This document shows positions 10,366-17,636 of a stretch of 43,520 nt of DNA, in pieces. The position numbers and the translations under genes are program-made. Source of the stretch: Gammaproteobacteria bacterium (GTDB taxonomy: Bacteria; Pseudomonadota; Gammaproteobacteria; Chromatiales; Chromatiaceae); contig JAGRGY010000039.1 of the NCBI GenBank assembly GCA_020445255.1, positions 1-43,520 on the forward strand, given 5' to 3'. Each line of letters starts with the position of its first letter. The stretch's first letter is position 1. The notes beneath the pieces were generated by a model. That model saw nothing but the letters and a program-made list of their open reading frames with translations. It did no database searches and was not told the DNA's origin.

Positions 10366-10719
10366 ATGGAGCAGAGAAGCAGCGGCCGAAGGTCGATGTC
10401 GCTGGGTGCGGTCGTCGCATGCCCGCGGTTCGGGCTGATTCGCGGCCAGATCACCGATCTTGGCGGTGGCGGCCTGTATGTCCGGGCAGAGACCAGCATC
10501 GTCCCCATCGGTGCACCGGTTACGGTCACCTTTCATCCCGGCGAAGGGATCTGCAAAGGCTGTGTCAGTCTGCACGGTCGCGTGATTCATCAGAGTCTGC
10601 ATGGATTTGGAATAGCGTTCGGCGACCTGGATTCCGAGTGCGCCGATGCACTGGCAGGTATGGCGCCCGGAATCGCACCCGCGCACAGGCGCGCGATGCC
10701 TACATTGCGCGCTGGTTGA
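10366..10719 (+). CDS. PilZ domain protein, putative c-di-GMP receptor
   Basis: PilZ domains bind cyclic di-GMP and act on motility, exopolysaccharide or partner proteins. The 117-residue product is a single PilZ barrel with no other domain. It has the N-terminal RxxxR motif (Arg4 and Arg8, in EQRSSGRR) and then ITDLGGGGLYVRAE (residues 29-42), the equivalent of the (D/N)xSxxG motif but with Gly in place of Ser. The rest is beta-strand rich, including HGRVIHQSLHGFGIAFGD. The ATG at 10366 is set by an excellent AGGGAGGG ribosome-binding site; the upstream in-frame ATG at 10273 has none. A weak GC hairpin (10728-10743) follows the gene. Its neighbours are an RDD gene (divergent) and a sensor kinase 82 bases downstream. 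Confidence 0.82.
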   Translation: MEQRSSGRRSMSLGAVVACPRFGLIRGQITDLGGGGLYVRAETSIVPIGAPVTVTFHPGEGICKGCVSLHGRVIHQSLHGFGIAFGDLDSECADALAGMAPGIAPAHRRAMPTLRAG

Positions 10720-10762
10720 ATACCCCCGGGCCATGGAGGGCCCACGTTGCCTGATCCAGTGT

Positions 10763-10792
10763 TTGGCCTATCTCGACCGAACGGGCGATAAT
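10763..10792 (+). promoter_or_regulatory. possible promoter of the sensor kinase gene
   Basis: TTGGCC (10763-10768) and GATAAT (10787-10792) are 18 bases apart, with four and five of six consensus matches. The predicted start site would leave almost no leader before the TTG start at 10801, so either translation is nearly leaderless or one of the two assignments is wrong. Confidence 0.35.
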
Positions 10793-10800
10793 TCCCCCAG

Positions 10801-13392
10801 TTGTCAGTTGCCCGGACCTTGGCTATCAGCAAGCGCTCGTTTTCTCGTCGGGTCTTACGGGGAATACCGCTTCCCGTGCTGGCGCTTGCCTTCGGGGTGC
10901 TGACGGGGCTGGCATTGTGGCTGGTCGTCGACCGCCTTCAGACACGCGCGCTGAGCAAGATCTTCGGTCAGCAGCTCGAGACCCAACTCGACCAGCAGGC
11001 ACGCGAGTCGCTGATCCGGTTCGACGAGTATCGTCGTTCGTTTGCGTTTTTTGCCCGCCTAGTCGCGACCCATCGGCGCATGACCGATTATCTCGACCCG
11101 ATCATATGGGGGCGGCGCTCGGCCGAGATGTTGCGCTACGACGCGAACAGTCGGCCACCCTGGCTCCCCGACGATCTCACCTGGCAGGGCGGCGTGAGTC
11201 CGGATTATTTCGCGCTCGTGGATCCCTCCGGTCTGATTCGGGAACTGTACAGCGAAAGCGGTGCCGATCTGCCCTCTGGTCTGACAGGCGACGTCAAGGG
11301 CCAGTTTTCTACGCCCGCGCGACGCTCGTTCGTGACCTTGTTGAACGACCGCCCGTGGTTGGTTGTGACCGAGCCGACCGAGGACAATGCGCGCACGCCC
11401 ATGGGGAGTATCGTGATCCTGGTGGGACTGGATAGCGATTTCCTCGGCGCGTCGCAACAGTTCGTCAAGTCGAGCAACAACGTCGTTGCCATTCTCGACC
11501 CGGATGCACAGCGGATACTGGCGAGCAGCAGCCCGGGCCTCGTGCCGGCAGGGGCGAGGGTCGGACGATTGCGCGAAAACTTCCTGATCACCGCGCAGTC
11601 GTTCTTCGACTACGATGACTCCGACCTCAATCTTCTGTTCGCGACGCTGCTGCCCCATGCATCGTTCGAACGTACAGGGCAGCAGGTGCTCGATCTTGAG
11701 CGTCGCCAGCGCCTGATCGGCGCTGTCGTCATCGTGACGGCATTCGTGTTGCTGTTCGTGCTGATGTCGAGCCGAATCAATCGTCTGCTGCGCCGCGTGT
11801 CCCAACTGTCGCGACGCGCGCTCGACATGCCGGATACCGGATTGAACCAGCATGGCAACCAACTGCTGATTCTTGAAGACTGGATACGTGACTTCGTCCA
11901 GCTGGTGATGCGTGCGCGCGAGGAAATGCGTCGCCAGCACGAAACCGAACTTCTCGAAACCGAGAAGCTGCGCATGGCGATTATGGATGCGTCACTCGAC
12001 GCGATCGTTACCGTAGACGAGCGTGGGGCGATCATCGATTTCAATCCGACGGCGCAGGAGACATTCGATTATGGCCATGATGAAGCCGTTGGGCGGTCGT
12101 TCAGCGAACTCATCGTAGCGCCCGGTTCACGCGAGGTGTTCGAACGTCTGCTCTATTTGTCGCTCGCCGGTGCAGATCAGGCCGGAGCGCTGCAGCGTAC
12201 CGAGATGCAGGCGGTTGCGCGAGATGGCCGAATCCTGCCGGTCGAGCTGTCGATAAAACCGGTATTCCTCGAGGAGCAGCTCGTTTTCACCCTGTATCTG
12301 CGTGACATCGCGGAACGCAAGGTCCGCGAGGCCGAGATACGCAGCCTGGCCGCGTTTCCGAGCGAAAGTCCGATCCCGGTGCTGCGAATCAACCGCCGCG
12401 GCGTCATCACCTACGCCAACCAGCCCAGTGCCCCTCTGCTGAAACACTGGGGCTGCAGGCCGTTGCAGACGCTGCCGGTATATTGGCGCAATCAGGTCGA
12501 GATGTCCCTGAAAACGGCATCCACCACCGAACTCGAGGTTCACACCGACGATGGCATCTTCTCGCTGCTGATTGCGCCGGTCGCTGAACTCGGATACGTG
12601 AATGTGTACGCCCGGGATATCACCATCGAGCGTGTCGCGGAGGAAGAGCTCAAGCGACGCCAGAACGAGCTGGTCCACGTCACTCGCGTCAGCAATATGG
12701 GAGAGATGGCCACCGGCATTGCGCATGAACTGAATCAACCGTTGTCGGCGATCGTCAACTATGCGAACGGATGCGCGCGGCGCTTGCGTCTCGATATCGG
12801 TGGCAAGGAGGAGCTGCTGGAGGCATTGGGGCAGATCTCGGATCAGGCAAGTCGTGCCGGCGAGATCATCAAGCGTCTGCGCGGCATGGTGAGTCGGCGG
12901 CAGCCCGTCCGGGAACTTGTCGATCTCAACGTGCTGGCACGCGAGACGTGCTCGCTCATAAGTCACGAACTCAAACGTCACGAACTGGCGATCGAGCGTC
13001 GGCTGTCGCCGGAAGAACTCTGGGTCAGGGTGGATACGGTTCAGATAGAGCAGGTCCTGATAAATCTGCTGCGCAATGCGTTGGATGCAATGGCCGACGT
13101 GTCCGCAGCCGAGCGCAGGCTGGTGATCGAAACGGGTATACAGTCCGATGGCATGGTGTATCTGAGGGTGCAGGACAATGGCTCCGGCATCAGCAGTCGC
13201 AACATGGAACACCTTTTTGACGCCTTTTTCAGCACCAAGGAGAGCGGTATGGGTATGGGGCTGGCGATCAGTCAGACGATCATGAATAACCATCATGGTA
13301 AAATCCGGGCAGACTCCTGGCCCGGCAGGGGAAGCACCTTTACCATTGTGCTTCCGCACAACGCCGACAATGCAGTGAGCGCAGTGTCCTGA
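10801..13392 (+). CDS. PAS-domain membrane sensor histidine kinase
   Basis: This is the sensor of a two-component system with the FixJ-type gene just downstream. The 863-residue protein has TM1 (about 22-44), an extracytoplasmic region of about 250 residues not recognised from sequence alone, and TM2 (about 304-323). A PAS domain (about 392-505) and a second, weaker PAS-like region (about 515-605) follow. The HisKA domain has MGEMATGIAHELNQPL (phosphoacceptor His642). The HATPase domain has NLLRNALDA, DNGSG and GMGMGLA. The HisKA sequence is of the FixL/DctB type. The start is TTG 10801 with no visible ribosome-binding site; GTG 10876 would remove part of the first helix. The ligand is unknown. 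The regulator starts three bases after the stop, so the pair is cotranscribed. Confidence 0.88.
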   Translation: MSVARTLAISKRSFSRRVLRGIPLPVLALAFGVLTGLALWLVVDRLQTRALSKIFGQQLETQLDQQARESLIRFDEYRRSFAFFARLVATHRRMTDYLDPIIWGRRSAEMLRYDANSRPPWLPDDLTWQGGVSPDYFALVDPSGLIRELYSESGADLPSGLTGDVKGQFSTPARRSFVTLLNDRPWLVVTEPTEDNARTPMGSIVILVGLDSDFLGASQQFVKSSNNVVAILDPDAQRILASSSPGLVPAGARVGRLRENFLITAQSFFDYDDSDLNLLFATLLPHASFERTGQQVLDLERRQRLIGAVVIVTAFVLLFVLMSSRINRLLRRVSQLSRRALDMPDTGLNQHGNQLLILEDWIRDFVQLVMRAREEMRRQHETELLETEKLRMAIMDASLDAIVTVDERGAIIDFNPTAQETFDYGHDEAVGRSFSELIVAPGSREVFERLLYLSLAGADQAGALQRTEMQAVARDGRILPVELSIKPVFLEEQLVFTLYLRDIAERKVREAEIRSLAAFPSESPIPVLRINRRGVITYANQPSAPLLKHWGCRPLQTLPVYWRNQVEMSLKTASTTELEVHTDDGIFSLLIAPVAELGYVNVYARDITIERVAEEELKRRQNELVHVTRVSNMGEMATGIAHELNQPLSAIVNYANGCARRLRLDIGGKEELLEALGQISDQASRAGEIIKRLRGMVSRRQPVRELVDLNVLARETCSLISHELKRHELAIERRLSPEELWVRVDTVQIEQVLINLLRNALDAMADVSAAERRLVIETGIQSDGMVYLRVQDNGSGISSRNMEHLFDAFFSTKESGMGMGLAISQTIMNNHHGKIRADSWPGRGSTFTIVLPHNADNAVSAVS

Positions 13393-13395
13393 CCT

Positions 13396-14022
13396 ATGCC
13401 CGATAGCCATCATCAAAAGCCGGTCGTTTTCGTCGTCGATGATGATCAGGCAATGCGCAATTCACTGAAGTGGCTGATCGAATCGGTTGGTGTCCATGTC
13501 GAGAGCTTCTCCTCGGCGGACGAGTTTCTGTCCCAGTATCAGCCGAGTCGCAGCGGATGCCTGGTGTTGGATGTGCGCATGCCCGGCATGAGCGGCCTGG
13601 ATCTCCAGGAGCATCTGGCCAAGCGCAACATCCAGATTCCGGTCGTAGTCATCACCGGACACGGGGATGTGCCAATGGCGGTGCGCGCGATGAAGAGCGG
13701 GGCGGTCGATTTCATCGAGAAACCGTTCAACGACGAGGTGCTGCTGGATGCGATCCGGCGCGCGATTGCGCATGGCGAACAGCAACGTTCACACCACTCG
13801 GAACACCTGCAGATACAGCAGCGCCTGCAAAACCTGACGCCGCGCGAATACGAGGTCATGGAGATGGTGACCGAAGGTCGTTCGAACAAGGAGATCGCGA
13901 ATACGCTGGGTGTTTCGGCCAAGACGGTGGAGGCGCACAGGGCGCGCGTCATGGAGAAGATGCAGGCCGGGTCGTTGGCCGAACTCGTGCGCATGGTGCT
14001 CGCCGTCAACGGCAGCAGCTGA
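13396..14022 (+). CDS. FixJ/NarL-type response regulator
   Basis: This is the transcription factor partner of the upstream kinase. The 208-residue protein has a receiver domain (about 9-122) with the acidic pocket VVDDD, phosphoacceptor Asp59 in LVLDVRMPG, Thr87 in VITGHGD and Lys109 in FIEKPF. A LuxR-type helix-turn-helix follows (about 140-203: LTPREYEVMEMV, then SNKEIANTLGVSAKTVEAHRARVMEKM). This is the FixJ/TtrR/StyR arrangement. The ATG lies three bases after the kinase stop, so expression is coupled. The targets are unknown. The palindrome upstream of the nearby PilZ gene is one candidate, but nothing here proves it. Confidence 0.93.
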   Translation: MPDSHHQKPVVFVVDDDQAMRNSLKWLIESVGVHVESFSSADEFLSQYQPSRSGCLVLDVRMPGMSGLDLQEHLAKRNIQIPVVVITGHGDVPMAVRAMKSGAVDFIEKPFNDEVLLDAIRRAIAHGEQQRSHHSEHLQIQQRLQNLTPREYEVMEMVTEGRSNKEIANTLGVSAKTVEAHRARVMEKMQAGSLAELVRMVLAVNGSS

Positions 14023-14044
14023 TCGACGTCCGCACGTAGCCGAC

Positions 14045-14587
14045 GTGGCGCGGTTGCGCAGTTTTCCGCCGCTCTGCCGCCAGGATGCCGCAGTGCTCAT
14101 TCTGGGTTCGATGCCGGGCAGCGCGTCGCTCGCGGCACAGCAGTACTATGCGCATCCGCGCAACGCGTTCTGGCCGATCATGAGCGGGCTGTTTGGCCTC
14201 GATGCCGGTGGGCCGTACGAGCAACGCTGCGCGCTGCTGCTGGACCGGCGGGTAGCGGTATGGGACGTGCTCGAGCATTGCATGCGTCCGGGCAGTCTGG
14301 ATGCATCGATCGACCCCACGTCGATCGTTGCCAATGACTTTCGCACGTTCTTTCGTCGACACTCGGATATCAAGACCGTTTTTTTCAACGGTGCGGCCGC
14401 CGAAAGACTGTTCGAACGGCAGGTGCTGGCGACACTGCAGGGAACGAGTGCAGCCGGGCTGCCTCGGATCAGGCTGCCATCGACCAGTCCGGCGCACGCA
14501 GCGATGTCATTGCAGCAGAAGCAGGAACGGTGGGAAGTGGTGCGTGAAAGGATCACTGAAATCCGTTCCACGCGCGACGCCCGCTGA
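14045..14587 (+). CDS. DNA-deoxyinosine (hypoxanthine) glycosylase-like, UDG family 6
   Basis: The protein belongs to the uracil-DNA glycosylase superfamily, resembling the family-6 hypoxanthine-DNA glycosylases that remove deaminated adenine. It shows LILGSMPGSASL (about residues 18-29) followed by QYYAHPRNAFWPIM (about 33-46). This is the family signature with Asn40 at the position reported as important in the characterised family. TVFFNGAAAERLF and the C-terminal LPSTSPAHAAMS motif follow. The start is taken as GTG 14045, 22 bases after the regulator stop, giving 180 residues. The frame is open further upstream, but that part overlaps the regulator and is not family-like. The ribosome-binding site is weak. 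Cotranscription with the two-component genes is likely; a functional link is not implied. Confidence 0.82.
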   Translation: MARLRSFPPLCRQDAAVLILGSMPGSASLAAQQYYAHPRNAFWPIMSGLFGLDAGGPYEQRCALLLDRRVAVWDVLEHCMRPGSLDASIDPTSIVANDFRTFFRRHSDIKTVFFNGAAAERLFERQVLATLQGTSAAGLPRIRLPSTSPAHAAMSLQQKQERWEVVRERITEIRSTRDAR

Positions 14588-14649
14588 CACGTCGCACGGC
14601 TTACCTGCACCGGAATCAGTGCTGGCATGGATCGGTCGGGGCTGTTGAT

Positions 14650-16062
14650 CTACATCGGGACCAGTTCAGTGATCGGCCCCGGGTTCTTGGCATCGACTTT
14701 GGCGTAAAGGTCGTAAAGTGCGGCCTGCAGTGCCTCTTCGATCACCGGATGATAGAACGGCATCTGCAACAGCTCGCCGACGGTCGCATCGCGCTGCAGG
14801 CTCCAGGCCAGCAGGTGGCCGAGATTCTCCGCCTTTGCGCACACCATCTCGGCCCCCAGCAATCTGCCGCTGGCTTTGTCTGCGTAAACCCGGATGACGC
14901 CCCTGTTCTTCGCCATGATCAACGCGCGGCCGACCGGTGCCATCTGCACCTCGCCGATGGCGGTCGTGTCGAGGTCGAGTTCAACGAAGCGCTGGCCGAC
15001 CTGGACGATGTTCGGATCGCAGAACGTGATGCTGAAGGGCACCTTGCGCCGGAAGGCAGCGATGTAATCGCTTGCCGCATTCTGACCCGCGATGCGGCCT
15101 TCATCACCGGCCTCGTGCAACAGGGGCCGTTCACCGGTGACGTCACCGGCCAGAAACAGTGGCAGGTTGCCCACCTGCATCGTGTTCGGGTTATAAACCG
15201 GCAGCCCCTTGTCGTTCATCGGGGCGCCGATCGCCTCCAGCCCGAGCTTTTCGACATTCGGCTGTCGGCCGATGCTGGCAAACACCCGGTCCACCTCGAC
15301 GTGTCGGTCGCCGGCCGAAACCCGTAGACGGCCTTCGGCTCCCTCTTCGATCTGGGCTGCGTGACCGAGCCACAGTGGGAATTCCTTGCCGACGATGTCG
15401 ATCGCGGACTTGATGACCTCGGGATCGCTGAGCCCGCCGATTGCGTTGACGGTGTCGATGCCGGTGACATCACAACCGAGGCGATGCAGCGACTGGCCGA
15501 GTTCCATGCCAATCACCCCGAGGCCGACAACCGCGATGGATTTCGGCAGTTGCTCCAGATCGAAGAATTCGTCGGTCGTGATGATGCGGTCGCGAAATGG
15601 CATCCAGGCGTCCGGGATCACCGGCCGGGAGCCGGTCGCGACGATTACCCTGCCTGCACGAATGCGCTGGCCGTCGTCCATTTCGAGGAGATTCGGTTCG
15701 ACGAAGCGGGCGTAGCCCTTGATGAACATGCCTTCCGGCATCTTGTCGGTGCTGTTCGAGATAACACGCTCCACGAACATGTCGCGCAGGTCCTGGACGT
15801 AACCCATCGCCTCCTCGATGTCGAGGCTCAGCGATGACTCCCCATCGACGCCAAAGCGCTTGAAAACACCGCGGCGATGGAAATCCTCGGCTACCTGTAT
15901 CACCGCCTTCGACGGCATGCATCCCACGCGGGCGCACGTCGTGCCGAGTTCGCCACCATTGATCAGGACAACGGATTTGCCGGCCGGCCTGACCTTGCTC
16001 ATCGCATACAGGCCGGCGCTGCCGGAACCGATGATCGCGACGTCTACCTCACGTTCTTGCAC
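14650..16062 (-). CDS. dihydrolipoamide dehydrogenase-like flavoprotein
   Basis: This is a class I pyridine-nucleotide disulfide oxidoreductase (FAD plus NAD(P)), about 470 residues. Domain order is the N-terminal FAD site VAIIGSGSAGLYA, the redox CxxxxC pair in TTCARVGCMPSK, the NAD-binding GLGVIGMELGQ, the second FAD motif LPLFLAGDV, and the dimerisation domain with MPFYHPVIEEAL, keeping the His and Glu of the active-site base pair. It resembles the stand-alone dihydrolipoamide dehydrogenase-like group rather than an E3 encoded in a pyruvate or 2-oxoglutarate dehydrogenase operon, and no E1 or E2 genes are nearby. GTG 16062 is chosen because CGGAG lies seven bases before it; a TTG at 16083 would add seven residues. 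Substrate uncertain: lipoyl protein, glutathione-like disulfide or other. Confidence 0.85.
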   Translation of the reverse strand: MQEREVDVAIIGSGSAGLYAMSKVRPAGKSVVLINGGELGTTCARVGCMPSKAVIQVAEDFHRRGVFKRFGVDGESSLSLDIEEAMGYVQDLRDMFVERVISNSTDKMPEGMFIKGYARFVEPNLLEMDDGQRIRAGRVIVATGSRPVIPDAWMPFRDRIITTDEFFDLEQLPKSIAVVGLGVIGMELGQSLHRLGCDVTGIDTVNAIGGLSDPEVIKSAIDIVGKEFPLWLGHAAQIEEGAEGRLRVSAGDRHVEVDRVFASIGRQPNVEKLGLEAIGAPMNDKGLPVYNPNTMQVGNLPLFLAGDVTGERPLLHEAGDEGRIAGQNAASDYIAAFRRKVPFSITFCDPNIVQVGQRFVELDLDTTAIGEVQMAPVGRALIMAKNRGVIRVYADKASGRLLGAEMVCAKAENLGHLLAWSLQRDATVGELLQMPFYHPVIEEALQAALYDLYAKVDAKNPGPITELVPM

Positions 16063-16574
16063 GTTGATACTCCGGTCTGCCAAGTATGCGGGCCCCCATT
16101 CTAACCTGCTTCGGATTCCTGGTTTTCGTCACGAATCCGTCGATCTGCTACATGCAGGTGAATTCAAGCGTGGGCAGGCGGCTTCCTGGCAGGCAGTGTC
16201 GAAAGCCGAATGCGCGTCGCCGCGTCGGCAGCGCGCGGCCATTGCTGTCGGGGTCAATCGGCAAACGCCGCGGCAAGCGGCGTCGACGCAGGTAGGACAC
16301 GCTGCGGCGAGTTCAACGGTATGCAGAGCGATGAGACAATGGCCGCCAAAGCAAGGGTCGGTTCTGGAGCGCGGCCGCACCCGCAGCCGGGTTGTGACTG
16401 AATCTCGTCGGGCCATACCCGGATGGTAGGGGCGGCAACGGTGTGGGTGGCGGAGGTGGGCGATAGCCGCCCAGCGGACGGTCGTGGTTGCCGCCGCCTG
16501 TCAGCGTTCGAAGGCAGAAGAATGCATTGGCGGCCTGCGGTGCAGTCATACCGCCGCACAAAACCAGCAGGAAA
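16063..16574. other. gap between lpd-like gene and glcE, with hairpin and cryptic ORF
   Basis: About 510 bases without a confident gene. It holds two things on the minus strand. One is an open stretch beginning just past the glcE stop (16588-16313) that reads like a secretion signal followed by a proline-rich tail, but without an ATG, GTG or TTG in a suitable place. The other is a 7-bp hairpin at 16265-16283 (ACGCCGC / GCGGCGT) about 30 bases after that stretch ends. The 170-odd bases next to the lpd-like gene show nothing recognisable. In many relatives glcF would occupy this position. Confidence 0.5.
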
Positions 16575-17636
16575 CTAAAGCGTCGGATACATGCGCCCCG
16601 GGTTGAGAATGCCGGCCGGATCGAAGCGCCGCTTGAGCCCGACGTGGATCCGCTCCGAGACAGCATCGAGCGGGTGGAAGACAGGTGTCTCGTTGTCGCC
16701 ATGTCGGAACAGTATGGCATGTCCGCCGACCTTTGCGACCTCGTTGCGCAGTTCGGCAGGGGCACAGCGGGTATAGACCCAACGTTGTGCTCCGGCCCAG
16801 TCTGTCACGACCTCGTGTTCACAATCGAGCCGTGGCAAGGCCGGTGCCAGCGACAGACGCCACAGTGGGCGTTCTGCAGCAAAGAAAGGCAGTGCATGGT
16901 TGCGCAGCGACTGCCAGAAATCGCCACCCGCACCTCCGTCACCTCCGATCTGCTTCTCCCATGCGGCCACGCTCGACGCGTTGCCGGACAGGCGCAGGTA
17001 AAGCCGGTCTTCGATGTGACACGCGGCAGACAGCGGCGCCGGCTGGCGTGCCAGTTCGCGCATCTTGTGCAGCGCCCGATCGCGACCCATCGTCAGCACC
17101 AGACTGCGCTCCACCGCCGGCGCGGGGAGCACCTTGATCGAGACATCCAACAGGACGCCCAGTGTCCCCATTGCACCCGCCAGCACGCGCGAAACGTCGT
17201 AGCCGGCAACGTTCTTCATCACCTCGCCACCGAAGCGCAGCCGGCGCCCGCGGCCATCGAGCAGCGTCGCACCGAGCAGCAGGTCGCGCGGGGCGCCGCC
17301 CCACGGACGCCGTGGTCCGCCCAGACCGCTGGCAACCGCACCGCCGATCGTTGCCGAACCACCGAACGACGGCGGTTCGAACGCAAGCATCTGGCCGTGC
17401 TCGGCGAGCTTCTGCTCGAGCTCAGTGACCAGGGTGCCCGCACGCGCGGTGATCACGAGTTCGGTCGGTTCGTAGCGTATGACGCCGCTGTGTCGGGCCA
17501 GATCGAGCGGCTCGCCGGTGGTCGGCCTCCCGTAGAACGCCTTGCTGTCCTGCCCGACGATGCGGAGCGGTCGGCGGTCTTCGTAGGCATCCCGTACCTG
17601 GGCGGTGATCGCGTCGGCGGCGTCGTGAGCGGTCAT
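16575..17636 (-). CDS. glcE: glycolate oxidase FAD-binding subunit GlcE
   Basis: GlcE is the second flavin-domain subunit of the membrane-associated glycolate oxidase, which oxidises glycolate to glyoxylate in photorespiratory or C2 salvage metabolism. The 353-residue protein has a PCMH-type FAD-binding fold with PTELVITARAGTLVTELEQ, FGGSATIGGAVASGLGG, NVAGYDVSRVLAGAMGTLGV, and the terminal FDPAGILNPGRMYP typical of GlcE. The ATG shares its A with the final base of the glcD TGA (TGATG), so the two are translationally coupled. In the usual glcDEF order the iron-sulfur subunit GlcF follows, but it is not present here. Confidence 0.93.
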   Translation of the reverse strand: MTAHDAADAITAQVRDAYEDRRPLRIVGQDSKAFYGRPTTGEPLDLARHSGVIRYEPTELVITARAGTLVTELEQKLAEHGQMLAFEPPSFGGSATIGGAVASGLGGPRRPWGGAPRDLLLGATLLDGRGRRLRFGGEVMKNVAGYDVSRVLAGAMGTLGVLLDVSIKVLPAPAVERSLVLTMGRDRALHKMRELARQPAPLSAACHIEDRLYLRLSGNASSVAAWEKQIGGDGGAGGDFWQSLRNHALPFFAAERPLWRLSLAPALPRLDCEHEVVTDWAGAQRWVYTRCAPAELRNEVAKVGGHAILFRHGDNETPVFHPLDAVSERIHVGLKRRFDPAGILNPGRMYPTL

